A stretch of 64,000 nt of DNA from Robertmurraya sp. FSL R5-0851 (GTDB lineage: Bacteria > Bacillota > Bacilli > Bacillales > Cytobacillaceae): assembly GCF_038002965.1 (NCBI RefSeq), contig NZ_JBBOOE010000001.1:3329001-3393000 (forward strand), given 5' to 3'. The position numbers and the translations under genes are program-made. Shown here piece after piece: positions 29,305 through 39,327 of this stretch. Under the pieces are notes generated by a model. That model made no database searches. It saw only the letters and a program-made list of their open reading frames with translations, and was not told the DNA's origin. The number at the start of each line of letters is the position of its first letter. Positions within the stretch are counted from its first letter, which is position 1.

Positions 29305-30408
29305 TTAGGATTGGTCAAGCATTCTTGTAAGAGCAAGCTTTGCATACTCTGCAATTTCAGCCTCGACCTTTATAACATTATGAAGTTCCCCTTGTTCTAT
29401 ACTTTCCAACGCCCATAATAAATGAGGCAGATCAATACGGTTCATGGTTAGACACGGACACATATGCGGGTTTAAAGATACAATTTGTTTATCTGGGTGA
29501 TCCTGAATAATTCGATTCACTAAATTCATTTCCGTTCCAATGGCCCAAGCAGAACCAGCAGGTGATGCCTCAATTTGCTGTATAATGTAATTTGTCGAAC
29601 CTGCTAAATCAGATAGCTCCACTACCTCACGCTTACACTCTGGGTGAACAATAATTTTCATATCAGGGTTACTGGTCCGGATATCCGCAATGTTATGAAT
29701 GGTAAAGTTCTCATGAACAGAGCAATGTCCCTTCCATAAAATTACCTTTACGTCTTCTAATTTCCCCTCATATTGTAAAGTATTAGAGATCGGATCCCAA
29801 ACCGCCATTTTTTCTAACGGCACCCCTAGATTGAAAGCGGTATTTCTCCCTAAATGCTGGTCAGGAAGAAATAATATCCGCTCCTTTTGAGTAAATGCCC
29901 ATGTGACCATATGTTCAGCATTGGACGACGTGACTGTTGCACCACCACGTCTCCCAACAAAAGATTTTATGGCTGCAGTGGAATTCACATAGGTTAAAGG
30001 AAGAATGGTATCACCAAATACATTTTGTAGCTCTGACCACGCTCTTTCCGTTTGGTATATATCGGCCATATCTGCCATTGAGCAACCTGCTCGCATATCT
30101 GGCAGTATCACTTTTTGTGTATCCTTTGTTAATATATCCGCCGTTTCAGCCATAAAATGGACGCCGCAAAACACAATATATGCTGCTTCGTGATTCTCTG
30201 CAGAAAGCTGCGCAAGTTTTAATGAATCTCCTGTATCATCAGCAAATTGTATAACTTCATCTTTTTGATAATGATGCCCAGGAATATATAGTTTGTTTCC
30301 TAATCTTTCTTTAATGGCTTGAACTCTGGTTTCCATTTCTTCCTTGGTTAGTTCTTTGTATTGGTCAGGCAAAAGCTTATTTTTTTCAATCACTTCAAAT
30401 AGATTCAT
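29305..30408 (-). CDS. nadA: Quinolinate synthase A
   Basis: NadA condenses iminoaspartate with dihydroxyacetone phosphate to give quinolinate, using a [4Fe-4S] cluster. The 367-residue protein has the long Bacillus form. Conserved Cys residues occur in [35 protein letters not shown] and [12 protein letters not shown] choose the ATG of MNLFEVIEK because AGAGAGG lies about nine bases upstream; the ATG three codons earlier directly abuts that site. It is the last gene of nadB-nadC-nadA. The divergent nifS gene probably supplies sulfur for its cluster. Confidence 0.96.
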   Translation of the reverse strand: MNLFEVIEKNKLLPDQYKELTKEEMETRVQAIKERLGNKLYIPGHHYQKDEVIQFADDTGDSLKLAQLSAENHEAAYIVFCGVHFMAETADILTKDTQKVILPDMRAGCSMADMADIYQTERAWSELQNVFGDTILPLTYVNSTAAIKSFVGRRGGATVTSSNAEHMVTWAFTQKERILFLPDQHLGRNTAFNLGVPLEKMAVWDPISNTLQYEGKLEDVKVILWKGHCSVHENFTIHNIADIRTSNPDMKIIVHPECKREVVELSDLAGSTNYIIQQIEASPAGSAWAIGTEMNLVNRIIQDHPDKQIVSLNPHMCPCLTMNRIDLPHLLWALESIEQGELHNVIKVEAEIAEYAKLALTRMLDQS

Positions 30409-30427
30409 CTCATTCATCCTCTCTTAC

Positions 30428-31264
30428 TTACTTCACATGAACTTTCGCACTAATATCAATTGACTGAATCGTATGTGTTAAAAATCCTAATGAAATAACA
30501 TCCACTCCTGTATGCTTGTACGTGTCCAGGTTCTCTAACGTAATACCACCAGAAGCCTCTGTTACGATTCCTTTTGGAACCAAAGTGATCCACTCTTTGA
30601 TTTCATCAGGTGTACGATTATCAAACATAATCACATCTGCCTCAGCCTCAATCGCTTCTAACAACTGCTGCTTCGATTCAATTTCCACTTCGATTTTTAC
30701 CATATGCCCTAAATGGGACTTTACTTTTTGCACAGCTTTAGAAATGGAACCTGCAAAAGAGATATGATTGTCTTTAATCATTACTCCATCGTATAAACCA
30801 AATCGGTGATTAAAGCCTCCACCACATCGAACCGCATATTTTTCAAGCATCCGAAGTCCTGGTGTCGTTTTACGTGTATCTACAATTTTAGTAGAAGTAG
30901 AATCTAATATATTTACAGCCTCTCTTGTTCGAGTAGCGATTCCACTCATTCGCTGAACAAGGTTAAGTACCACTCTTTCCCCCTTCAGTAACGTGGTTAC
31001 ATGTCCTAAAATGGATACTAACTTCTGGCCTTGTTCAAACCGTTCTCCATCCCTAACTTCAAGATCAATAACCACATCAGTATCTAGAAGTGTGAACCCT
31101 GTCCGAATGATCTCTTCTCCACAGAAAATGCCATTCTCTTTTGCAATAAATACAAGTTCCCCTCGTTCTTCTTCGCCAAAAATTAGTTCACTTGTTACAT
31201 CTCGCTCCCCAATATCCTCCAGGAAAAATTGTTCAAGTTGCAAACGCAGCTTTAATTTGTTCAT
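30428..31264 (-). CDS. nadC: Nicotinate-nucleotide pyrophosphorylase (carboxylating)
   Basis: NadC turns quinolinate plus PRPP into nicotinate mononucleotide. The 278 residues contain the type II PRTase signatures LNLVQRMSGIATRTRE, DTRKTTPGLRMLEKYAV with the Arg/Lys active-site residues, FNHRFGLYDGVMIKDNH, and EASGGITLENL. The ATG follows AGGGAGATTTCT. The start lies 32 bases inside the nadB 3' end, so it is translationally coupled to nadB. Confidence 0.97.
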   Translation of the reverse strand: MNKLKLRLQLEQFFLEDIGERDVTSELIFGEEERGELVFIAKENGIFCGEEIIRTGFTLLDTDVVIDLEVRDGERFEQGQKLVSILGHVTTLLKGERVVLNLVQRMSGIATRTREAVNILDSTSTKIVDTRKTTPGLRMLEKYAVRCGGGFNHRFGLYDGVMIKDNHISFAGSISKAVQKVKSHLGHMVKIEVEIESKQQLLEAIEAEADVIMFDNRTPDEIKEWITLVPKGIVTEASGGITLENLDTYKHTGVDVISLGFLTHTIQSIDISAKVHVK

Positions 31265-32801
31265 AGAAATCTCCCTGCTCCTGTTCATGTTTTAAAATGA
31301 TTTTTTTCTCTAGCCATCCCTTATCTTCAGATGGAAAATCCCCTCGAAAATGCCCACCACGACTCTCTTCTCGAAGAAGAGCTGATTTCGTAACTAACCA
31401 AGCGGTAATTAACATAAATATCACTTGGATATCTTCCTTTGATTTTTCATCGATGGAACAACTAATAAGTTCTTTTATTTGGAAACTCTCTAGCCATTCT
31501 AAATGCTCTTGTAGATGTTTCTTGTTTCTTACAATTCCTGCATGCTTCATCATTTTTTCCTGCAGGACTGCCTTATCTGGGAGTGACACTGTTCCCATCT
31601 CCCTTGAACTTGTTTCGATAATGGAATATGAAGCCTGCTTGACTGTCTGATTCAAAATCTCGGCCAGTCTCTTTCCGAAAAAAAGACCTTCTAATAAGGA
31701 ATTACTAGCTAATCGGTTGGCACCGTGAATTCCTGTGTAAGCTACCTCACCAATTGCATATAGGTTTTTAACACTTGTACGACCATAATGATCTGTTTTC
31801 ACTCCCCCCATGACAAAATGGCAGCCAGGCACAATCGGAATAAGACCTTTTGAAAGATTAACTCGATTCTCCTCGCACATTTTGGTTATGGTTGGGAACT
31901 TCTTAGTAAACTCTTTTATATGACGAACATCTAAAAATACTTGCTCACCTGCTTGCAAATAATCAAATATGGTTTGTGACACAATATGTCTGGGTGCTAG
32001 GTCTCCCATTGGATGAACATTTTTCATTATTCTAGTTCCATCCTGTAAAGTTAGGAATGCCCCTTCACCTCGAACTGCTTCTGAAACTAATCCTTGACAC
32101 TTCCCATCGACAAACAAAAGAGTGGGGTGGAATTGAATAAATTCTAAATCTGCTACCTCTGCACCCGCACGGTATGCAAGTGCAATTCCGTCTCCTACTA
32201 CCGTCTCCGCGTTAGAAGTGAAACTATATAGTTGACCTAGACCTCCTGTTGCTAGGACCACATGATTTGCAAGGAAAATATTGGTCTCACCATGCTTATC
32301 TTTACCTTTTACCCCGATACATCTTCCGTCTTTAACCAATAACTCGTAAACAACCATTTCTTCTATTATTCGTGCATGCATGGTTTCCTTTAATAAAAAT
32401 TTCATTACCTTTTTCCCTGTTGCATCCCCACCGCTATGAACGATTCGGTTATGACTATGTGCTCCTTCCAATCCAAGTAGTAAGCTTCCATCTTTCGCTC
32501 GGTCAAACGTACATCCATCACAAACCATTTCTTTAATTAGGGACGGAGCCATTTCTGTCATTTCTTTCACTAGCTCACGATCATTCGTGTACCTTCCTGC
32601 CTCTAACGTATCAAGATAATGTTTATCTGGACGGTCTTCGATATCTATTGCCGCCGCTATGCCACCCTGTGCGAGATTTGAATTTCCATCTGTCGCTTTC
32701 AACTTTGTGAGAATAATCACATTTATATCACAGCTAAGCTTCCTTGCTAATTGCAAAGCTGCCACTCCACTTCCAATAATTAACACATCGGAATGTATCA
32801 T
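31233..32801 (-). CDS. nadB: L-aspartate oxidase
   Basis: NadB oxidises aspartate to iminoaspartate with FAD. The 522 residues have the N-terminal dinucleotide motif VLIIGSGVAALQLARKL, the FAD-binding TDGNSNLAQGGIAAA, the active-site Arg/His regions EGAHSHNRIVHSGGDATG and IQFHPTLLF, and the C-terminal helical domain. It is the first gene of nadB-nadC-nadA, divergent from nifS-nadR, with an operator-like palindrome in the 106-base gap. Confidence 0.97.
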   Translation of the reverse strand: MIHSDVLIIGSGVAALQLARKLSCDINVIILTKLKATDGNSNLAQGGIAAAIDIEDRPDKHYLDTLEAGRYTNDRELVKEMTEMAPSLIKEMVCDGCTFDRAKDGSLLLGLEGAHSHNRIVHSGGDATGKKVMKFLLKETMHARIIEEMVVYELLVKDGRCIGVKGKDKHGETNIFLANHVVLATGGLGQLYSFTSNAETVVGDGIALAYRAGAEVADLEFIQFHPTLLFVDGKCQGLVSEAVRGEGAFLTLQDGTRIMKNVHPMGDLAPRHIVSQTIFDYLQAGEQVFLDVRHIKEFTKKFPTITKMCEENRVNLSKGLIPIVPGCHFVMGGVKTDHYGRTSVKNLYAIGEVAYTGIHGANRLASNSLLEGLFFGKRLAEILNQTVKQASYSIIETSSREMGTVSLPDKAVLQEKMMKHAGIVRNKKHLQEHLEWLESFQIKELISCSIDEKSKEDIQVIFMLITAWLVTKSALLREESRGGHFRGDFPSEDKGWLEKKIILKHEQEQGDFYEQIKAAFAT

Positions 32802-32825
32802 TTTATCACCATCCGTATTTTACAG

Positions 32826-32860
32826 GTGTCTTGACACTTATATTTACATACAATTACAAT
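32826..32860. promoter_or_regulatory. Divergent nadB/nifS control region with probable NadR (NiaR/YrxA) operator
   Basis: The palindrome GTGTC-TT-GACAC overlaps a plus-strand -35 TTGACA that is followed after 18 bases by -10 TACAAT, a good sigma-A promoter for nifS. On the minus strand TTGTCA is followed by an AT-rich -10 region for nadB. In B. subtilis, NadR (YrxA) with nicotinate as corepressor represses both units from this gap. The palindrome is seen; binding by NadR is inferred. Confidence 0.7.
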
Positions 32861-32907
32861 TATGACAAGTGTTTTGTGAAGGAAATCTAATCGTTTGGAG
32901 GAGAACA

Positions 32908-34065
32908 ATGAAATATTTTGATTATGCTGCTACTTGTCCACTGGACCCTGAAGCTGCCTCAGCATTTGTTAAAGCATCAACTGAGTATTATGGAAATTCT
33001 CAAAGCCTACATGATATAGGGAGTCGTGCATCCACCTTACTTGAAGGCTGCAGGGAGGAGATTGCAAGATTACTAGGTGTAAAGAGTGAAGGAGTTTATT
33101 TTACCAGCGGAGGTTCTGAAGGGAATTTTCTTGCGGTTCAATCTCTTTTATCTCAATCATCAAAAAAGGGAAAGCATATTATCACGAATATTGCTGAACA
33201 CTCCTCTATCCATTCATCCTTAAAAATGTTAAAAGGCTATGAGGTTACTGAATTGCCCTTAATGGAAAATGGAATGATTGATGTACAGCAGTTTCAGTCC
33301 GCTATTCGTGATGATACCGTACTTGCTTGTATACAACATGTAAATTCTGAAATTGGGACGATACAGCCACTAAATGAAATTGGAACGCTTTGTAAGGAAA
33401 ATGGAATTCTTCTACACAGTGACTGTGTACAATCCTTCGGGAAGTTGGATGTAGAAGCGATTTCTCCATTCGTAGATAGCCTTGCGATCTCAGGTCATAA
33501 AATATATGGACCCAAAGGAATCGGTGCTTTATATATTTCACCATCCATTCCATTTGATTCATTTTATCCAAACACATCACATGAGCGTGGAATGAGACCA
33601 GGAACAGTGAATATTCCTGCAATTGTTAGCATGGTTACAGCTGCTAATAAACAAGTAAGAAACATGAATCACAATGATGAACACATAAAATCTTTACGCG
33701 AACAATTTCTCACCCAACTAATGGACGTAAGAGATGAGATCATTGTTCATGGCCATGCAAATGCTCAGTTAGCATCCATACTAGGTCTCCGAATAAAAGG
33801 ACTTGAAGGCCAATGGGTGATGCTAGAGGCTAACCGCAAAGGATACGCAATCTCTACTGGAAGTGCCTGCCAAGTGGGACGAACTTCCCCTTCTAAAACC
33901 ATGCTAGCTCTAGGTATTAATGATAAGTCGGCAAAAGAGTTCATTCGTATATCATTTGGGGTTCATACAACGGAAGCAGATGTCAAAGGGTTGGCACGAA
34001 CAATGATTTCAATCATCCAGGAAGCGCCACAGCGTGATAATCAAATAACAAGTATGGTAAAATAA
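32908..34065 (+). CDS. nifS: Cysteine desulfurase NifS, NAD-biosynthesis type
   Basis: This PLP enzyme takes sulfur from cysteine, and its place opposite nadBCA suggests it builds the NadA iron-sulfur cluster. The 385 residues have the N-terminal MKYFDYAATCPLDPEA, the PLP lysine in ISGHKIYGPKGIGALY and the active-site Cys in ISTGSACQVGRT. The ATG follows GGAGGAG; a 13-codon upstream extension is not counted. nadR lies just downstream in the same direction. Confidence 0.95.
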   Translation: MKYFDYAATCPLDPEAASAFVKASTEYYGNSQSLHDIGSRASTLLEGCREEIARLLGVKSEGVYFTSGGSEGNFLAVQSLLSQSSKKGKHIITNIAEHSSIHSSLKMLKGYEVTELPLMENGMIDVQQFQSAIRDDTVLACIQHVNSEIGTIQPLNEIGTLCKENGILLHSDCVQSFGKLDVEAISPFVDSLAISGHKIYGPKGIGALYISPSIPFDSFYPNTSHERGMRPGTVNIPAIVSMVTAANKQVRNMNHNDEHIKSLREQFLTQLMDVRDEIIVHGHANAQLASILGLRIKGLEGQWVMLEANRKGYAISTGSACQVGRTSPSKTMLALGINDKSAKEFIRISFGVHTTEADVKGLARTMISIIQEAPQRDNQITSMVK

Positions 34066-34097
34066 TTGTAGTGTTAACAATAAGGGAGACGTTTAAA

Positions 34098-34637
34098 ATG
34101 AATGAGAAAAAGATATTAGGAGAAAACCGTCGTGAGCTCATTCTTGAATGGCTAAAATCAAGTGCTGCACCGATAACAGGAGGAGAACTCTCAACAAGAA
34201 CGAATGTTAGCAGACAAGTAATTGTTGGAGACATAACGCTTTTAAAGGCCAAAGGAGAGCCAATTATGGCAACAAGCCAGGGCTATTTATATCTCTCCAA
34301 TCAAGCGAATGATGCACCGATTTATCGAACCATTGCCTGTTCACACCCCCCTGAGCAGACAGAAGAAGAATTAAATTTGCTTGTTGATCATGGAGTTACT
34401 GTCAGAGACGTAAGAATTGAACATCATATATACGGAGATTTGACAGCATCGATCATGGTGTCAAATCGTAGAGAAGTAAAGCAATTTTTAGAGAAGATGC
34501 AATCAACCAAATCTTCCTACCTCTCAGAGTTAACAGGAGGCATTCATATTCACACCATCTCCGCACCATCTGAGCATATCCTTGATCAAGTCGAAGAAGC
34601 ACTGGACAAAGCAGGTTTTCTTATTGATCGAAAATAA
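34098..34637 (+). CDS. nadR: Transcriptional repressor of NAD biosynthesis NadR (YrxA/NiaR family)
   Basis: The 179-residue repressor has an N-terminal winged HTH (RRELILEWLKSSAAPITGGE, then TNVSRQVIVGDITLLK) and a C-terminal 3H domain whose conserved histidines, in EHHIYGD and GGIHIHTIS, bind metal and nicotinate. The B. subtilis orthologue (YrxA) represses nadBCA and nifS-nadR. The ATG follows AAGGGAGACG. It should therefore act on the palindrome upstream of nifS and so repress its own operon. Confidence 0.94.
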   Translation: MNEKKILGENRRELILEWLKSSAAPITGGELSTRTNVSRQVIVGDITLLKAKGEPIMATSQGYLYLSNQANDAPIYRTIACSHPPEQTEEELNLLVDHGVTVRDVRIEHHIYGDLTASIMVSNRREVKQFLEKMQSTKSSYLSELTGGIHIHTISAPSEHILDQVEEALDKAGFLIDRK

Positions 34638-34639
34638 AA

Positions 34640-34670
34640 ACCCCTAGTTGCCCGTTAGCAACTAGGGGTT
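34640..34670. terminator. Bidirectional terminator between nadR and pheA
   Basis: AACCCCTAGTTGC and GCAACTAGGGGTT form a long perfect stem around CCGTTA, shared by the two convergent genes. Confidence 0.85.
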
Positions 34671-34685
34671 ACGGTTCTGCATTTC

Positions 34686-35540
34686 TTATCTTATTTCATG
34701 AAAATACGGATAGCTACCAAGCACCGATACACTACAACCGAGCGCTTCTAGTTCGGCAATCGCACCTGGAATGAGAACCTCGTCCATCTTTTCCTCAATA
34801 TCAATGATAAAAAAGTAATTTCCCAGTCCCGTCTTCATTGGACGTGACTCAATTTTTGATAAATTTAATTTTCTCCATGCAAAAGCAGATAACACTTGAT
34901 GTAGGGCACCTGATCGGTCCGTAGGCAATGTAACCATTACAGTCGTTTTATAACCTTTGACTTCAATGGTGCTTGGTTGAAGTGGGATGTTTTTCTTTGA
35001 TAGTACGATAAATCTTGTATGATTAAAGTCATAGTCGTGTATATTATCTTTTGCAATCGCTAGTCCATATTCTTTAGCAGCTAGCTGATTAGCAATAGCC
35101 GCTACGGTTTCATCCGGATGTTCGATAATATACTTCGCTGCAGCAGCTGTGCTCGTTGCATTCTCGCAAGGTACACCTTTTAATGATCCATGAAGGAACT
35201 TATGACATTGAGCAATCGCATGAGGATGGCTTAATACTTTAGTGACCTCCTGCCATCTCTCTTTCACAGATGGATGTACAAGTAAATGCTGCTTTACAGG
35301 AGTTGTCACCTCAGCAATTATCGGTAAATTTATTTCATGAATTAAATAATCCAATGTAATATTTACTGATCCTTCTAGTGTATTTTCAAGCGGAACAACC
35401 GTAACGTCAACCTCTTCTTCCATTACTGCATCTAAGCAATCCGGAATTGTGGCATAAGGAATTCGCTCCTCATGAGGAAACATTTCTCTTGTCACTAAAT
35501 CAGTAAACGTGGCTCTTGGTCCTAAAAATGCTACTTTCAA
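34686..35540 (-). CDS. pheA: Prephenate dehydratase
   Basis: PheA converts prephenate to phenylpyruvate in phenylalanine synthesis. The 284 residues start LKVAFLGPRATFTDLV and contain the catalytic-site block ENTLEGSVNITLDYL, SHPHAIAQCHKFL and the NHTRFIVLSKK motif with the catalytic Thr-Arg. A C-terminal ACT domain (VTLPTDRSGALHQVLSAF, with KIESRPMKTGLGNYFFIID) gives Phe feedback control. The start is TTG with AAAGGAGAG upstream. Confidence 0.96.
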   Translation of the reverse strand: MKVAFLGPRATFTDLVTREMFPHEERIPYATIPDCLDAVMEEEVDVTVVPLENTLEGSVNITLDYLIHEINLPIIAEVTTPVKQHLLVHPSVKERWQEVTKVLSHPHAIAQCHKFLHGSLKGVPCENATSTAAAAKYIIEHPDETVAAIANQLAAKEYGLAIAKDNIHDYDFNHTRFIVLSKKNIPLQPSTIEVKGYKTTVMVTLPTDRSGALHQVLSAFAWRKLNLSKIESRPMKTGLGNYFFIIDIEEKMDEVLIPGAIAELEALGCSVSVLGSYPYFHEIR

Positions 35541-35639
35541 TATTCTCTCTCCTTTGTTACCACAATCCATATCTCTCTTTTAATCACTTTATCACTTTAA
35601 ACAAAATATGTATACAAATGAAAAACAGGGCGGAAGCAA

Positions 35640-36098
35640 TTATGCTCCTGACCCTAGTACTTCAACCTTCTCTACAAATTCCATCCTGCGTAATCGTGCA
35701 AGCAGTTCTTCAATTTCAATAGCCATATCCGTCGTATTTAAAGATAGCGTTACGTTGGCTCTACCTTGAAGTGGGATTGTCTGGTGGATAGTCAATACAT
35801 TACAACCCGATGATGCTACCACACCAAGCAGCTGTGAAAGAGTACCCGAACGATCTTCAAGATGAAAAAACAAGGTAATTAACCGTTCTTTTACAACCGT
35901 ATGGAAAGGAAAGACTGTATCTCTATATTTGTAAAAGGCACTGCGGCTCAAGTCAACTTTTTGAACAGCATCCCACACAGACTCAACTTTCCCTCGTTCA
36001 ATCATTTCCTTTGCATCGAGTGTTTTTTTCATCGCTTCCGGCAGCACATCTTCACGTACTAAGTAAAACTTCTTGTCTAATATATCTTCTTCTCTCAT
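35640..36098 (-). CDS. pheB: ACT-domain protein PheB
   Basis: PheB is a 152-residue ACT-domain protein found with pheA and obg in Bacillus. The N-terminal part ([19 protein letters not shown]) resembles a Lys-rich HTH-like domain, and the C-terminal ACT domain contains [19 protein letters not shown] and [19 protein letters not shown]. It was once called a chorismate mutase, but that activity is not supported by its sequence. It lies 34 bases after obg and 100 bases before pheA. Confidence 0.92.
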   Translation of the reverse strand: MREEDILDKKFYLVREDVLPEAMKKTLDAKEMIERGKVESVWDAVQKVDLSRSAFYKYRDTVFPFHTVVKERLITLFFHLEDRSGTLSQLLGVVASSGCNVLTIHQTIPLQGRANVTLSLNTTDMAIEIEELLARLRRMEFVEKVEVLGSGA

Positions 36099-36131
36099 TT
36101 TCCCCACCCCCAGGTAAAGCGCTGCGATATA

Positions 36132-37424
36132 CTAATCTAAAAATTCGAATTCATAATCCATAAGTCTTACTGTATCACCATTTTTTGCTCCTCTTTCTCT
36201 TAACGCTTCATCGACTCCCATGCCACGAAGCTGGCGAGCAAAACGTTTAATCGACTCGTCTCTAGAGAAGTCCGTCATCTTAAACAATCTTTCCACTGCA
36301 TGTCCTGAAACCACAAAGCTTCCATCTGGATCTCTCGTAATAACAAACTCTGTCTGCTCCGCTTCATGTTTGTAAAGCACGCGGTGTATTCCTGTACTCT
36401 CAAGCTCTTCCTCATGAAGTGGAAATTCAGGAGTTTGTTCAATTTTATCAGCAACCGCAAAAAGTAAATCTCTAAGTCCCTGTCGCGTAATCGCTGATAC
36501 AGGGAAGATCGGATATTCATCTGTTAATTTTTCTTTAAAGGATTTTAAGTTCTCCTCAGCATCTGGCATATCCATTTTATTGGCAACGATGATTTGTGGT
36601 CTTTCAGTTAACCGTAAATTATATTCCTGTAGCTCCTTATTGATCGTTACGTAATCCTCATAAGGATCTCTTCCTTCTGTTGCAGCCATATCAATTACAT
36701 GAACGATGACCCTTGTTCTTTCAATATGTCGCAAAAACTGATGACCAAGTCCTACACCGGAGTGAGCGCCTTCAATTAGTCCTGGCAAATCAGCCATTAC
36801 AAAGCTTCTTCCATCCTCTGTCTCGACCATTCCAAGATTTGGAACAATTGTTGTAAAATGATACTCAGCAATTTTCGGTTTGGCAGAAGAAACGACAGAC
36901 AATAACGTAGACTTTCCAACACTAGGGAAGCCAACCAATCCAACATCAGCAAGAAGCTTGAGTTCAAGAATTACATCCCTTTCCTGTCCTGGCTCACCAT
37001 GCTCGGATAACTCAGGTGCTGGATTAGCTGGTGTAGCGAATCGGGAATTTCCTCGGCCGCCTCGACCACCTCTAGCAATAATTGCACGTTGTCCATGTTC
37101 AACTAAATCTGCAATAATTTCATTTGTTTCTGCGTCTGTTACGACAGTCCCTGGTGGAACTTTAACAATCATATCTTTTGAGTTTTTTCCATGTTGATTT
37201 TTGGACATCCCATGCTCACCGCGGGGAGCTTTAAAATGTCTTTGGTATCTAAAATCCATTAACGTTCGTAAGCCTTCTTCTACCACAAATACTACATCTG
37301 CACCTTTCCCACCGTCACCTCCAGCAGGTCCACCCTTTGGTACATACTTCTCACGGCGGAATGCTACCATTCCGTTTCCACCGTCTCCACCTTTTACGTA
37401 AATCTTTACCTGATCTACAAACAT
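36132..37424 (-). CDS. obg: GTPase Obg
   Basis: Obg is an essential ribosome-assembly GTPase linked to stress signalling and sporulation entry in Bacillus. The 430 residues have the Gly-rich N-terminal OBG fold ([20 protein letters not shown]), the G domain from about residue 158 with G1 [12 protein letters not shown]3 [10 protein letters not shown], and G4 NKMD, and the C-terminal OCT domain. It is followed by pheB and preceded by spo0B, the order found in B. subtilis. Confidence 0.98.
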   Translation of the reverse strand: MFVDQVKIYVKGGDGGNGMVAFRREKYVPKGGPAGGDGGKGADVVFVVEEGLRTLMDFRYQRHFKAPRGEHGMSKNQHGKNSKDMIVKVPPGTVVTDAETNEIIADLVEHGQRAIIARGGRGGRGNSRFATPANPAPELSEHGEPGQERDVILELKLLADVGLVGFPSVGKSTLLSVVSSAKPKIAEYHFTTIVPNLGMVETEDGRSFVMADLPGLIEGAHSGVGLGHQFLRHIERTRVIVHVIDMAATEGRDPYEDYVTINKELQEYNLRLTERPQIIVANKMDMPDAEENLKSFKEKLTDEYPIFPVSAITRQGLRDLLFAVADKIEQTPEFPLHEEELESTGIHRVLYKHEAEQTEFVITRDPDGSFVVSGHAVERLFKMTDFSRDESIKRFARQLRGMGVDEALRERGAKNGDTVRLMDYEFEFLD

Positions 37425-37514
37425 CTTATATCCTCCCGTCTGTCCTATGTTGTTGCTCTAAAGTAATGAGCCTGATAGAAGTTGTCATCACATGACGAGA
37501 ATCGAATAATCCAA

Positions 37515-38060
37515 TTATTCCTCATATGGTAAGAATACCTGTAACGAAAATTCCTGTTCCGAACATTCATGAACGATTACTTCTATTAATGTTTCTTTTC
37601 TTTCGAAAAATTCTACAAGACCTGTCCTATTTTTTATTATTCCACTAAAATCCAAAAAGAAACAGGCTGCCTTTTGCTGCCTTTCAATTGTAATTGAGAG
37701 ATGATTCTCAGCAAACTCCTGAACTGTCTGCTGTAAACACTCAAAAAAAGAGGTTATCCAGTTCAGTGCCAAACTATCATTAATTATGTTTTGGTTGTCG
37801 GTAGATGCCTCGAGCACTTCATAATCTACCTGAAAAGAGAAGTTGTTCCAGTTGCAGGTAAGAAGGAGGGCAGCAAGCTGTGGTGTATGTAATTGAGAGA
37901 GACGAGCCTCATTTTGTGCCTCAATAACAATTTCCTGAATGATTTCGTTTACCCTGTCGTATTTATGTAAAGATAAGTTACCTTTTATGAGCTGTACTTT
38001 ATTTAACCAATCGTGACGAGAGTGACTCAGCAACTCAACCGTCGTCCAATCTCTATTCAT
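37515..38060 (-). CDS. spo0B: Sporulation initiation phosphotransferase Spo0B
   Basis: Spo0B passes phosphate from Spo0F to Spo0A in the sporulation phosphorelay. The 181-residue protein has the N-terminal helical hairpin with the phospho-acceptor His in SHSRHDWLNKVQLIKGNL and a C-terminal degenerate kinase-like domain that diverges widely between species. I choose the ATG of MNRDWTT because AGGAG precedes it by eight bases; the ATG three codons upstream is too close to that site. The position between rpmA and obg matches B. subtilis. Confidence 0.9.
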   Translation of the reverse strand: MNRDWTTVELLSHSRHDWLNKVQLIKGNLSLHKYDRVNEIIQEIVIEAQNEARLSQLHTPQLAALLLTCNWNNFSFQVDYEVLEASTDNQNIINDSLALNWITSFFECLQQTVQEFAENHLSITIERQQKAACFFLDFSGIIKNRTGLVEFFERKETLIEVIVHECSEQEFSLQVFLPYEE

Positions 38061-38155
38061 CTCATGCACTCCTGTACCAATTTCGTTATCAGTCAGAAAA
38101 CTGCTTGTTTTTAGTATAGCAAAAAAGAAAACCTTGGTAATAGCTTTATGATTAA

Positions 38156-38190
38156 AAAAACTCTAACCTAATGGTTAGAGTTTTTTCTAA
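38156..38190 (-). terminator. Terminator downstream of rpmA
   Basis: On the minus strand AAAAACTCTAACCATTAGGTT-AGAGTTTTTTT forms a perfect stem and T-run. It separates the rplU-prp-rpmA operon from spo0B. Confidence 0.9.
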
Positions 38191-38195
38191 AAGAA

Positions 38196-38832
<637 letters not shown>

Positions 38833-38843
38833 CTTAGACCGCC

Positions 38844-39152
38844 TTACGCGTTGATTTTTTCAATGACAACTTTTGTGTATGGTTGACGATGACCTTGCTT
38901 TTTGCGTTGGTTCTTCTTCGCCTTGTACTTGAAAACAATGATCTTCTTAGCGCGACCTTGCTTTTCGACTTTAGCTGTAACAGTAGCACCCTCAACAACT
39001 GGGTTTCCTACCTTTACGCTTTCTCCACCAACGAATAAAACCTTGTCAAATGTAACAGTTTCGCCTGCTTCAGCGCTTAGCTTTTCAATGTAGATAGTTT
39101 GTCCTTCTTCTACCTTTACTTGCTTTCCGCCTGTTTCAATAATTGCGTACAT
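38844..39152 (-). CDS. rplU: Ribosomal protein L21 (bL21)
   Basis: The 102-residue 50S protein starts [20 protein letters not shown] and ends in the basic [18 protein letters not shown] region typical of L21. The ATG has AAGGAGGTGC upstream; the ATG three codons earlier is not used. A structured leader precedes it. Confidence 0.98.
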   Translation of the reverse strand: MYAIIETGGKQVKVEEGQTIYIEKLSAEAGETVTFDKVLFVGGESVKVGNPVVEGATVTAKVEKQGRAKKIIVFKYKAKKNQRKKQGHRQPYTKVVIEKINA

Positions 39153-39159
39153 GAACTGC

Positions 39160-39250
39160 ACCTCCTTATAAACTAAGACTCGCCATCACAGGCGCTTTTC
39201 TAGAGAAAGACTTATAACCTGATCTGCGCGGTTGTAGCACGGGTGCTACA
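39160..39250 (-). promoter_or_regulatory. Probable L21 ribosomal-protein leader
   Basis: The minus-strand leader contains GTAGCACCCGTGCTAC, a hairpin, followed by GCGCAGATCAGGTTATAAG and CGCCTGTGATGGCG, a second stem just before the Shine-Dalgarno. Its position and make-up fit the L21 leader element of Bacillales, where L21 or a partner regulates its own operon. Assigned by recollection of the family, not by covariance. Confidence 0.6.
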
Positions 39251-39298
39251 AACATAACATAAACGATATTATCATATTTTTTCTCTTATTGTCAATAT

Positions 39299-39327
39299 AA
39301 AAAAGCTCACGGTTAGATGAGCTTGGT
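39299..39327 (-). terminator. Terminator at the 3' end of the ribonuclease gene
   Basis: AAGCTCATCTAACCGTGAGCTT followed by TTTTATA on the minus strand. The stem includes the last codons of the ribonuclease gene. Confidence 0.8.
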
